64,000 bases of DNA from Irpex lacteus (taxonomy: Eukaryota; Basidiomycota; Agaricomycetes; Polyporales; Irpicaceae). The position numbers were made by a program, and so were the translations under genes. Under the pieces are notes generated by a model. It was not told where the DNA came from. It worked only from the letters and a program-made list of their open reading frames with translations, and searched no databases. Below are positions 34,615 to 46,145 of the stretch, in pieces (the stretch's first letter is position 1; the number at the start of each line of letters is the position of its first letter). Where the stretch lies: contig MQVO02000001.1 in the NCBI GenBank assembly GCA_001986395.2, positions 1,116,001 through 1,180,000 on the forward strand. The letters are read 5' to 3'.

Positions 34615-36058
34615 GAGGTCTGTGATAGTTTTGATGGGCGGCCGTCACATGTGGATTGTATAGACTGCATACTATCGTAACGTCGGAGACCTGTCTCTGG
34701 CCATGGCATTCAGTGTGAATGAACGCGTGCATGAACGTTCTGAACCGTGATTAGCAGCTGTTGGCCATGGTCATTTATTGACCTTCCAAGTTCAAACGTT
34801 CAAGATCGTCCGCTGATTGGAATTTCGGATAAATATATCGTCGTGACAGTGGCGGAGCGATACGTCTGCTTCCTTTATGTGTCGTCCGTGCGGGGGCCGA
34901 ACGCGGTAAACGTCAGGAAATCACTGCAGAACAGTGTCGGCTATGTTGTGCATGTGTTTCGAACTGAGAGGCAAGCTCACCCTCATGTGAGCCCCGTGCT
35001 CGCGCGATGACCGACCTCTTTCCACCTTAAGCTTAACATTTGTACGCATAGGTTCAAGTTGCAGAAAGAAGCTTGCGGAGTAGAGAGATTCGAGAGACAG
35101 ATGGACGTTCAAATGGAGGGGAGCTCAGGGAGCTGTCCGGAGGGAGCCATGATCGAATTTAGAGCGAGTGATCGGATCAAGATTCACACGCTTCCATTGG
35201 ACGTACGCCGGCCGACGCGGAATGATCTTGCTGGCCACACCGTGACCTTGACGGTCACTGGTCAGTGGTAAACACAGTATGTTGCGTGGCAAGAGAAAGC
35301 ACTCCAATGTTCCGCGACAAAAGGTCTCATGTGTATTGCCTACGTGACAGAGGGTGAGGTGTCAAGGCATCAGCCCCCGGAAGCTTACGGTAAGTACTCG
35401 GTTTTCGAAGTGCATGATTCAACCTTTATCTGAGTCTTACTTACATGTTGAGCACAGGTTTCTTCAGTCATATTCTCAGACCTGCAGTACGTAGTCAGAA
35501 TGAACAAGCTGGCACGGATTGCGGCTTGCACGTCATCTCTCGTGGGAAAGACCTGGAGCCTGTTTTCCGCGTTGGAATGTTCCCTGGTTTCACAGACACT
35601 AATTTCAGATATGTTTGCAGAACTTGGAGGCCTCTGAGGCATACCGGGTATTCAACATTCCAACGAGTGTATTCCATGATGGATAGGTGATGATAATCAA
35701 GCATTATCTTCGATGATTACTACGTTGCTTCCAAGAGTTCGTGATTCTGCCTCGTAATAGTATAGTCTTACAAACCAGTCTCTCACGACAGGGCTCCCGT
35801 CGACAGATGCTATGGTGTATGTCACTTCATAGCCTGCATGTGACGCAGCTCGGAGAGGGCTTCTGATAGGAGTGCAATGGTAGAATGCCGTTGAATCGTG
35901 ATCATCATCGTCAGTTAGATGTTCCTCCACACTCCACACGCCGTATCTTTAGATGCTAACTTTAGTTATATTTATAGGTGTTGATTCTTAGAACTCGGAC
36001 GCTCCTGGGGCTGAGATGGCCTGAGTCGCCAGCACAAGTTGGGGTACGCACTAGAATG
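34615..36058. repeat. Repeat copy B, uninterrupted
   Basis: The 1.44-kb sister of copy A, from GAGGTCTGTGATAG to GCACTAGAATG. It lacks the transposon. Differences from copy A are scattered and include an inserted TCGTGACAGTGG near 34842. Neither LTR-type TG...CA ends nor terminal inverted repeats are present. It could be a nonautonomous element of unknown type or a duplicated segment. Confidence 0.85.
34781..34789. other. Empty insertion site of the 6.65-kb transposon
   Basis: A single ACCTTCCAA flanked by TTTATTG and GTTCAAACG, the same flanks that lie outside the element in copy A. Confidence 0.9.
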
Positions 36059-36278
36059 ACGCAATGGCGTTGAATGCGCCGTACATTTTCAGACATCACC
36101 GCGGTCGGGCAATGATAGTCAACTGCGCTCTTTGGAGAACATCACAATGCTCCAAACGGTTTATGATACCGTCACTCAACAAGGCCACTTTCGGCTTATC
36201 TTCCTGATGCTCATGACATACATATACACGAAGTATGTCGTGTACCCACGCGTATCTCACCTTCCCACCATCGTACTG

Positions 36279-39200
36279 ATGTCCTCATCTGTGTTACCGC
36301 CAGGCTGCTTGCCACCGATCAACTTGGGGGCTTATGGAGGTGTAGAGATCTTAGCGATGTCCTTAACGATGGCCCTGTGGGGTGATTCGCCCGTCTATCT
36401 TGTACCTTAGATGTCACACTCGCTGATGGGTATTCTTTCTAGGCATTAGTTGCACTCAGATGTGGGTGCCATGATTACTCACCTTTCTCGGAAAAGATTG
36501 ATGTCCATCTTGGTTTCGCCTCTAGTTTTGTCTATTTTACGAGGTGAGTAACATACTCACAGAATGACCTCTGTTGAGTGACGTCATTTGTAGTGGATTC
36601 CAAGATGGGCCATTCGTGAAGTCGGTGGTACGTCCAGACTTCTCATGATATAAGTCACTCGTACATATAGGTGTTATCTAGGTCATACTCATGTGGTACG
36701 TGCCAAACCTTGCGCCGTTGACTTGATGAAGTTTGAACGAATTTAATTGATGTCCAGGTCCCTTGTTACTGCACACGAATGTCTCCAACTGGCTGGAGGT
36801 ACACCATACAACAACCCTTTATCTTCGTGTGCCTCGTTAACGTCTGTATCAGGCTACAAATCCGTAGTTACGGGCTACATATTGTCCGTCACAGAGACAA
36901 CTCTCAAGTTAGCTTCCCTTGCTCCGGCTACTTTCTTCTACCTTGCTAACGACTAGTGCGTTGCTCCAGAGAGTTCATGGTACAGTCGAATTTCCCGAAC
37001 TGTCTATGCCGTGCCAGTACTGAATACCATCTCACGCTCAGGCACCTGTAATGATCACGGTGAGCTTGTTCTGCTAATGGATACCTTCAGTCCCTGTACT
37101 AAGCGGATTTTGTCAGAACATCGTTGCTTTTATTGCCCAAAATTTCTTCGTTTTTCGTATCTACAAGTGTGAGTACTTAGCGTTGCCTCCGGCTGATCAT
37201 AATACCAATGTCGAGCTCTTCTCCGTAGTCAGCACGAATAGGCTTGCTACTGCATTGCTAGTACGTTCGCTCACTCTCCTTGGATCCCCTCCGTTTTACT
37301 GACATTTAGAAGGTCCTCGGCGCGTTTGTACAGCTGGGTAGGTGTTCAACGTTCAACGTTCGGCACGGTATCAGAGTTGATTTTAATTGGCGGTACTCAA
37401 ACTTAGCTGTTGGAATCGGTAAGCTAAGGGACCTCTTCAAACAATGGATACGAACCTTCTAACAGGTTGCTACATTTGCGCACGAAGCAACATTTGTTAT
37501 TGTGTGAGTATAGCCTAATTTCTGTAGCCTATCAGCTAATTCTTACAACTACAGTATTCAGGCAACATCGAACATTGAAATTACTTCATCAAACAGCAAA
37601 GTGAACCGTACGCATTATTTGCATACAGCTGATTTTGCTGACAGTGGACACTTCTCCAGATCTTGATCTTAGTATACCTCGTTCTTTGTGCGACCGTGGA
37701 CCTCTCCCTCGCAGCAGTACTATGCTTCTTCCTTTGGCATTCGTACCTTAAAGCCGGCATAAGGAGAAAAAGGTAATCCCCTGGCGAGGGTGGACTAACA
37801 CAGGTCGAAATCTCACTGAATTCATCGTAAAACTACCCTTTCAGTACCTCGCAGATGTTACAAATTCTGACATTCGTAACTAGTAAGTACATGCGGTGAT
37901 ACATAGTTTTTGCTAGGCGCATTGACGACTATTTTTCGATTCTCAGTAAACGGGGGCTTTTGGAATGCCGCCTGCGCCATTTTAGTTCTCGTGATGGTGT
38001 GTCTGCCCTCTTTTTTTTTTTTTTTTTTTTTTGGGTTCCTGGGATTTATAGTGCGTACGGCGAGGTACATGTACACCTAATATATACTACTGCTACTGAC
38101 GAGGAAAGGAAAAGGATGAGGGAAAGAGATTGGCCATAGTCTTCAAGAAGGTATGATGTCATACGTGCCGGGGTTCCTTACATTGAGGTGAGACCGGTCT
38201 CTATGACATCATCTTACCTGCGGCCTCAGGCGCCGTCGTGCGGTTGTCTCAGCATGCATCAGCTCCTTCGCGTCAGCTGCTGAGATGCCAAACTCGACCA
38301 AGGTCTGAATCCGGCCAGCATCGTCCAGAGTGTGGTGTGATTCAATGAGACTTAGCGCAGCTTGCGCAAACTTTCCATTAAACTCAGTGAGTGTTCGTCT
38401 CGGGAACGCTTGTGTCCATCGTGCGTATGCCCGCTGACGTATACGAGTATGTATCTCAGTTTTCAGTAGTGCCATAGAGTTGGTCACACCCTGCTCTCTG
38501 TCAGCTATCGCTTGGTCGACCAGTTCCAACCACTGGAACGTGCCCACCACAGGGTTCAGCCGCAGGAACTCTGCAACATCCTCCAGGTCTGGTGGTGACT
38601 CGCGCCATTCTGCCAGTATATGCTCCCTCCAATCCATTCCTGGAGGTGTGGGTGACCGAAAGTCAAGCGCATCCCTCCGTCGCCCTCCTTCCGGTGTTCT
38701 TTGTCTCTCATCTATGTCCGGAGGCTTGTGTTTCCGGATCCACAGCTCACAGTCGAACCAGATGTGGTCTCGAGTTTCCACAGACGCTTTCCCACATAAA
38801 CAACTTTGGTTTCCTTCAAAGTTGAACCGCTCGCGGAAGCTGCCATGTGGGAAGTGACCACTGACAAACCGCGACAGCCGTGCAAGGTACGTGGTGTTCT
38901 TTCCGGCAGTGCGCAGGAACCAGTTTGCTGAGTTGTGCTTGCACTTCTCGAAGTCAGTGCTTTGAATCAGGGTATTTCTTCCCCGGTACGCAGGGCTCTG
39001 CATGTCTTTCTGCCATGCCTCATAAGCTTGTGCTGTAATGCGCTGGCGTGCGTATGCAAATGAGATATCCTCGCACGGCTCGGACATTGCAAGGCCCGCT
39101 TCACGGTCGACTTCATTGTTCCAGTGGACTCCCATATGTCCCGGGCACCACCACAAGTGGATTTGATGGTTTGGGGACGCCTCCAGCCATTGACGTACTG

Positions 39201-42200
39201 ATGCACATGCAGCGACTGATGTTAACTGAGCAGGACCATGCCCTGCTGCTAAGATGGAGGTGAGCGCCGCCTGATTGTCTGCGAAGACATGCACGTCTGT
39301 TATTGATTCTGATAGCTGGTCAATTGCCTTACGCAGTCCACACGCCAGAGCTGCCATCTCAGCATCATACGGTGTGGCTTGCCCACATCCAAACCGGCCT
39401 CGCACAGTTTTGCCACCCACTCGGACGAGCCATGCAGCACCTGCTGCAACCTTCCCGGTATGATCATTGCTTTTCTTTTGTGAGCCATCAGTGAAAACCA
39501 TAGCAGCTGACTGATCACGCTCAATGCCCTCGATGAGGGGGTTCAGCTTTGTGCGAATCCACTCAGCCAACCTTTCTTTTTGTGATTTTGGGGGTGCTGT
39601 GTCTCCCCCGATATTGTCCAAGTGACATACTACTTGGTTGGCGAACATGTCTAGCAATCTTCCACCAGGTCTACACTCATCATGCAGCACATCAAATGCC
39701 TCTGTGCTTGCCTGCCCAAGCGTGTTGATGTGACTCATGGGCGTTGTACCGTCTTTGGACACCTTGCCGGTAAGTGGCATAGGTGACTTGATGTTGTGCT
39801 TGTTCACGGCCCAGGGGCGCATGAGGTGGGCTCTGGTTGGGTGTCCCTTGTGTAGAATACGTGTGCGTAAGCACGCCTTCTTCATATACTTATCAATCTG
39901 ATGTTTTATAGGAAACAATCCAGCCATCATCTCGAGAGCACCAATCGGTGTAGTGCGGAATGCGCCAATAATCCATCGCGCAGCTTTGTTCTGAGTTTTC
40001 TGAAGCTCCTTCGCAATCCACTTGCGCCCTTTCCATTGCGGATGCCACCATAGCTGGGCCCCGTACGTCAGAATTGGCAGAACGTTTGATATGTACAGAC
40101 GTCTCTTGTCTTTGGGAGGCAGGCCTCGTGCGGAGTTGCCCAGCATTCTTAGTGCTTGTATCGTGCTGGATGCTTTGGTTGCGTAGAAGCGTATATGCTC
40201 CTTGAACGTTAGCTTTGGGTCTAGGAAGAATCCTAGGTATCGCATTTTGCTTTGGGGAACGACTGTGTGAGTCTGTCCGTCTACCGTTAGCTCAAGTTTG
40301 GGACCTAACGGTTCTTCTGGACTCCATAGTGCGTCTCGTGCACGTCTAAAGTGCATCAGCTCAAGTTTGTCCGCTTCGACACCAAGTCCTAGGCGGCCGA
40401 GGTTGGTGACGACAGACTTAAAGATCTTCGCAATCAGCTCATTATTGTGGTTCAATCCGTCTTGTCTATTGTGGTTCGCCTGCTTACTTGCGACGTGTAT
40501 CAGGCCATCATCCACGAAGAACTGCAAGGTGGCATTTCCTTCAAGTACCTTTCCCGCAGGTGCAATAAGGTGCAGTACCGGTGCAATGTACAGTCCGGTA
40601 AGTACTGGTGATAGCGCTGACCCTTGCCCAACACCGGTTGAAAACTCAGTAGGTTTTGATCGATGTCCGTTGAATAGGAATTCCGTTTGACGACCCATAA
40701 GGTAGTCGCCAAAGTATGTACACAGTTTCTTGTCAAACCCATGCTTGCCAAGTATTGCTGACATCATTTCGTGATTAGCAGATGGGAAGAATTGCGCAAC
40801 GTCCAGCAACAGTGCTGAGGAGTCAATCTTCTGCCCCCACGCCTGCTGAACGCTATGTACAAGCTGGATGCCCGCATCCTGGGTGCTATGTTGCATCGCT
40901 CCTCCAAACTGGCAGGCATGCATAAGCCCAAACTTCTGTGCATCAAATTGCATTCGTCTTGCAATAACCTTCTCCATCAGTTTCCCAAGACAATTCAGAA
41001 GGACGATGGGGCGGTACGCCTTTGCCTTGGAATAGTCCGGTTTGTTGGGTTTAGGAATTACTACGGTCCGTGACTTTTTGAAAATAGTTGGATGAATGCC
41101 ATACTGAATGCATGCATTATAGTAGGCCGCCATCCGCTCCTCAATGTTGGTGTGCTGTCCTACATGCTCTGGGCTGTCACACTCACATGCAGTCAGGTTA
41201 GTGACTATGCGCTTCAGCCAGAACCAGCTCAGATTGTCAGGCCCAGGGGCAGAGAAGTTACTCGTGTCGCTCAACGCTTCACGAATCTCCCGTTCACTTA
41301 TTGGGTTGAAGGGCCGCTCTTCCTGTTGCGGGATGTCATCCAAAATTGACATATCAACTTGGCGTGGGTTTTTGGGCGTGAACTGCTCTTGGAACACCTC
41401 TGCCAGCTTCTCAGGTTCGTCAACTGGCTTTCCCTCGCTATCAACTAATCCTGTTGTCGCAGATAGTTTACGTGGTTTAGTCCACTCGACTAGATCCCAT
41501 ATGCGAGACGGGTGCACCTTAGCAATCGCTTCATCGAAGAAGTCTCGTTTTGCTCTACGGATCGCACCCTTAAGGCGTTTGTTTGCACGGTCAATATGCA
41601 AAGTGATCGACGCAATCTCGACTGTTAGGCGCATGATCATCTGTTGCCGTGATAGGTTGGAGTTGTGGTCGTGTTCTCTGACCATACGGGTTTGCCACCG
41701 CTTTCTTTCTCCGCCAAGTTCCTTTCGCTGTAGCTTCAGCTCGCGAAGTTCTTTTGCCCAGGTGCTGCACTCACGACTCCACCACGACTTTGAGTGTCGT
41801 GATGGTTTCGGAGTAGTAGCATGTTTCCTCCATATGTTCCCTAGATGCTCTTCCATCAAGTTGCCAATACCTTCAACATGCTCTCTGGATTCAAACTCAA
41901 GGGGCATTGCGTTTAGTAGTGAGCGACATGCCTTAACATACTCCGCTCCTTCCTTTGACCCTCGCTTAACGCTTGGCTCAGCACTTTCAGCCTCGGCTCC
42001 AATTGGCAGCTCCCATCGCAGTATGGTGTGGTCGCTGCCCATCCGTTCTTTTTCGTCTACAAACAGACTCCCAACTGTTCCTCGCTCAGGGTCCACCCAT
42101 ACAAGGTCAATGACTCCATCTCTTCGTGACACACTGTCGGAAAGCCATGTAGGGTTACCGTCTGGCTCGTTCAGCAGAGCGAGCCCGAGCTGCTCTTTTG

Positions 42201-42867
42201 CAAGCTCAATGAGCTGTTCCCGACGCTCCAGATTCCTGGGCCGTGTTGTCTGAGTCCGCGGTACTCCTAGCAATCTTTCACCGCGGTCCCACATAGGGTC
42301 TCGTAGATTGAAGTCTCCCGCCATGACTGTAATTTTGGGTAAGTGTTCCACCCTATCAAGTAGATATGGGACTGCATAAAACTTTTTGGAGTCATTGTAG
42401 ACATTGAGAAAGGTCAGTTCCTCCCCGGCTACTCGCATAGCGACACACACGATGTCGTTGTGCTGCAGGTGTGTCTGCCCTCACTGTCAGCTTTACAGCA
42501 ACTGATGCGAATGTGCCGTATAACTTCTTCCAGGCCTGCGTTTATCCAGACAATTACCTCTTCGCCGCATTTTTCTACATGATGGCACCCCTCTACTGCA
42601 ACAGTATCCTCGGCGCCCTGAACACTCGAGCATACCTCCGTCGCTCTGAAAGAAACTTAGAGTCACATGATGTTCTGCCGCTATCCTCACTCGTATGCCA
42701 TTGTCTTTCATAGACTTTTGAGTGCTCTACTGACATTGGTACCGCAGAGGGTTGCTAACCGCGATGGCCACGAACGCTCTACTATTTATCTGGAGACTGG
42801 AGGCCAAGCCAGCCATAAGATGGTGCCGTCAACACATGGAACATCATTGACAAATTTCGAAATTTGA
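36279..42867 (+). CDS. DUF6534-like seven-helix membrane protein, interrupted by a LINE
   Basis: The start is MSSSVLPPG at 36279. Helices include LGAYGGVEILAMSLTMALWG, IVAFIAQNFFVFRIYK (the family's hallmark), STNRLATALLVLGAFVQL, ILVYLVLCATVDLSLAAVLC and, after the LINE, CVYPDNYLFAAFFYMMAPLY then ILGALNTR. The C-terminal tail is polar and ends at 42867. The LINE lies in an intron: donor GTGTGT at 37997, acceptor TTCTTCCAG at about 42533, joining VLVM to ACVYPDN in frame. So the host intron grew from roughly 65 bp to 4.5 kb. Near 36463-36470 (CTQMW to HDYSPF) the frame slips by one base, so the copy may already be damaged. Several exons around 36.6-37.0 kb are uncertain. Family name from memory. 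Confidence 0.6.
37996..38010. repeat. Target-site duplication of the LINE, left copy
   Basis: GGTGTGTCTGCCCTC, identical at 42468-42482. It begins at the exon-intron border of the host gene. Confidence 0.9.
38011..42467 (-). mobile_element. 5'-truncated LINE with RNase H (Tad1-like)
   Basis: On the minus strand it ends in A22 (plus-strand T 38011-38032) and is flanked by an exact 15-bp duplication, the marks of target-primed reverse transcription. The long frame is still open to the 5' junction but starts inside the endonuclease domain, so the 5' end is missing. The element lies antisense in an intron of the membrane-protein gene. The unbroken reading frame and perfect duplication suggest a recent insertion. 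Confidence 0.93.
38209..42467 (-). CDS. LINE polyprotein: endonuclease (partial), reverse transcriptase, RNase H
   Basis: Over 1,413 residues, open to the junction. Order: C-terminal part of an endonuclease/exonuclease/phosphatase domain (AGDFNLRDPMWD, MGSDHTILRWEL); reverse transcriptase (YRPIVLLNCLGKLMEKVIA, GVGQGSALSPVL, the catalytic FFVDDGLIHV); RNase H (VFTDGSQKK, DAEMAALACGL, VFADNQAAL, HMGVHWNNEVD); and a C-terminal zinc-knuckle-like segment (SCLCGKASVETRDHIWFDC). This order is typical of fungal Tad1-clade elements. No first ORF or 5' UTR remains, so this copy should not move by itself. Confidence 0.93.
42468..42482. repeat. Target-site duplication of the LINE, right copy
   Basis: Identical 15 bp to 37996-38010; host intron sequence continues after it. 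Confidence 0.9.
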
Positions 42868-43181
42868 CCGAGAGAGGAGTGGCGACTGGGTCTCAGAGCT
42901 TAATAGTATACAGTAGCCAGATCTAGTCGTTAGCCTAAGTTGCGTGTCATATACAACTCCGTCAATCCGTATTCATATGTACTTACACGCTAGCGATAGC
43001 GATACCGTACCACGGTAGTGTAGATGTTTATTGTCGGGAAACAAGCATGTAAGCCTCTTGATGATGTTATCCTCCCCTAGTGCTGTTGCAATAGCTAGCT
43101 ACATACAGACATCACAAGCACCTTACTAGTATAATGAATGTCTCAAAAGAACGATACATTCATTGCATGTTTGGGCGAGGA

Positions 43182-45224
43182 TTACGACTCGATGGCTCGT
43201 GCTTGTAGATAAACAGGTAAAGATCCACGAAGTGTGAGGAACACTTCGGCTAACTTATCCTCGTATGAAGCAAAGTCCTCTTTACTAGCAATTTCAATGT
43301 CGAATCGCTGCACGACTGCACAAACTACCGCTCGAATCTCCATCAGGGCAACGTTCTTACCCACACACACCATCGGACCCTTCGAAAACGGCATAAATAC
43401 CCCACGGTTTGTGACAATTTCGTGTTGAGGTATGGTGTCGCCGCTTGGCAGGGTGTACGTGTTTTGCCAGAGCCACCTATCGGGCCAGAATGCGTCTGGG
43501 AGAGGTGAGAAATAACGGGGATCGCGGTGGATGGCATAAGTCCATAGGGATATTTGAGTATCTTCTGGGATGAAGTACGGGCCGGTCATACAGCCACCAG
43601 TATCTCTCTCTACACGACGCTGGATACCCGCCAATACTGGTGGATAGATACGAAGAACTTCGTTAATGCAAGCATTCAGATAGGGCAATGCGGCTTGTTT
43701 AGTGAAGTCTGCGTTTGTATCCGTGCCACGAGGGAAGGCTTCGTCAATCTCATTGCGTAGTCGCTCGAAGTATGTTGGGTGCGTAAGCATGAAATACCAA
43801 AAGTGACTTATAGCGGTTGCAGTAGTATCAGATCCAGCCTAAATGTTCCCGGTTATTTTTATATATCACAACAAGAAAGAAATCGGTGATACATACATAT
43901 ATGGCAAGTGCACCGTCAAGAGCACATATTTCGACACTAGGACGGGTAGATTCATGACCTTCTTCGTCCATCTGGTATACCGACTGATCATGTTGTGCCC
44001 GACATAGTCTCGTAGATTACGACGTACGAGATGATAGAAGAGGTCCTTTCGTTTCGAGCCGGCCGCAATCCGGCTTCTCACTATTTGCTCAGTGATAGAC
44101 TTGACATAGTTCAACGTTCGGGCCGTGGTAGGAATGCGCTGGAATATCGGTATGACCCATGGGATATGGGATATCCATGCACCTTCACTAAGGCGATTAT
44201 GAAGTGGTCAGAAACACGATAGACCTCGATATATATTGGCTCACATCGCGGTGTGCTTCATAGGCTGCATTAGTCCGTGAGTATCACGTCCACTTCTGAT
44301 CATGCCGTAATCGTATGTAAACCTATGGCTTGTGTGAGTCTGCGCCGCCCAAGGCTATGCTGATGCAGAACACATACGCTAACTGCCCCATATAATCGAA
44401 TCTAAGTGGAGCAGATTTCTCAGTAACGCGCTATTGTAAGGGGAAATTTTGGAACATACCCGAAAAATGTCGACCACTCTGACAAGTCCACAGCATCTCC
44501 CGTGTATTGGCTGAGGGTAGTTACGAATTCACCCACTACGTTACGCGCGATTTCTTCGTAGGGCTTCATATTTGCGCTATTTAATGCCCTTGACCATGGT
44601 CGACGACGTATAGCGTGAAGAGCCTGATCACGAAGACCGTCCAAACTCATTCCAGCCTCGTGCATGCGCGTCTCATAATCTGTGTACGAGTGAGAGGCAC
44701 GAAACAAGTAGTATTAGCAGCCGTTCACCTACATGGTCCTCTAGGGAGCCCTTTGGCACCAATCACAACCTCAAGAGCATCGGAATTGATGATGGAAATT
44801 TCATTGGGGCCTAATTATATAGCGGTTCAGCGAGGGAAAGTGTAGCATTGGTATCTAACGCACCTATCCTGATAATGTCGGAATTATATTTTTGGTGGAG
44901 ATTTCGAACGTAAATGTGTGTTTTGCCTCCTTTAACAATGACTACGCCGAGCCAGAGCTTTGTGATTCGGCACAGAAGCGGTCCTGGATATTTTTCGAGT
45001 GGGTGGAAGGGAGATATTCGATATACTACCGTGAAAAGGAGAATAAATGACCAGTAAGCAATGAACGATGTCAACGCTGAAGTGGCGGAGATAGGCTGTA
45101 GGATGGCCACAGCTACCCCAGGGGTGGCCGCCAATAGAAGAGAGAGAGCAAGTACACTCTCTGGTTCGTATCGTTTAAATATGAAATACACAAACTGCAG
45201 CGAATGATTGCAATCTCGGGTCAA
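43182..45224 (-). CDS. Cytochrome P450 monooxygenase
   Basis: An oxygenase anchored in the ER. The last exon (43182-43838) starts with the I-helix oxygen motif AGSDTTATAISHFW and holds the ExxR pair (NEVLRIYPP), the PERF-like DAFWPDRW and the heme loop FSKGPMVCVGKNVALMEIR with its cysteine ligand. Upstream exons read LFYHL then MDEEGHESTRPSVEICAL, spliced by a GTACGT donor, and YTDYETRMHEAGMSLDGLRD with WSRALNSANMKPYEEI (C helix). The N-terminus has hydrophobic segments (SVLALSLLLAATPGVAVAIL, FILLFTVVYR) and KYPGPLLCRITKLW. The exact start is unsure; an upstream ATG at 45388 (MSYESPPKTKS) could add an exon. It lies next to a prenyltransferase and may oxidise its product. Confidence 0.85.
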
Positions 45225-46145
45225 TCACAACAATATGCAGCGAAGAAAACAATAATTGCTCACGAAACTCGTTATTGGTATTACTGCGGCTGCGGCAGTA
45301 GACTCGGAGAATGGCGGCATCTTCAAGCTGCTTTTCTTCAATGAATTCTGCTGAGCTCTTGGTCTTTGGAGGGCTTTCATACGACATGCTTTCTATTTTC
45401 CTACCATGGTACCTCGGATAATATATCATTCGCGGACATTAGGCATAATTCCCATCGCAAATTGTGGGACACAGCGAGAGGGGGACTGACATTCCATGTC
45501 ATCGAGCGCAGTCTTCGATGGAACGATAGTCCATGATCGCAGTCTATAGTCACGGACTCACTAGTACTGTGAGATAGGATAAGAAGCAAGGCATTGACAC
45601 TTGTGTGTTTGAAGTTGGCTGATACACATCGATGAACGTGCGATGAACTACCGCAAGACAGATTGGCCTTATCAGTACCTGGGGTGAGGGAAAAGGCTCA
45701 AAGAACCTTGGCAGAGAATTCACTCACACTCAGCATTGTGGGATTCATCGTCGGCTCGAAACATGTAGGCCCTGGCTTGTATACACATCCGTGGTCTCAT
45801 GTCATACCTTTGGGAATGAAGACTCTAATGGCAGAGTTGAGACCTGACTCGGATTTAGAGAAACTGTCCGGTCAAGGCCGCTAGAGACGAACGATCATAA
45901 ACCGGTGTTTCCGATTACGGAAGGTTAGACAGATGCTCCTGAGCTTGGGAAGGTGGAATCAGTCTGCTCTTGCTTTGGGAGACTACACCGCGAACGATTT
46001 GTATTGCGCGCTAGGCTACAGCCTTCACTGAACACTGATATTCTGATCCTGGCGTGGATTCATAGGAGCTATCTTCTGATATCCCATCCTGACGAGTTTA
46101 TGATGCTTGCTGTGGGTTACAACGGGCTGGACACGGAGGTTCGCT
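45225..46145. other. Intergenic stretch
   Basis: P450 upstream region, possibly with a first exon at 45260-45388. Otherwise no gene seen. Confidence 0.45.

Noticed and set aside
41144..42253. 369-codon plus-strand frame inside the LINE
   Set aside because: It is a shadow of the LINE polyprotein on the opposite strand (Ser/Arg-rich, no motif).
37996..42540. LINE insertion creating a coding frameshift in the membrane-protein gene
   Set aside because: At first the flanks seemed out of frame, but a GT donor at 37997 and an acceptor before ACVYPDN show that the insertion lies in an intron.
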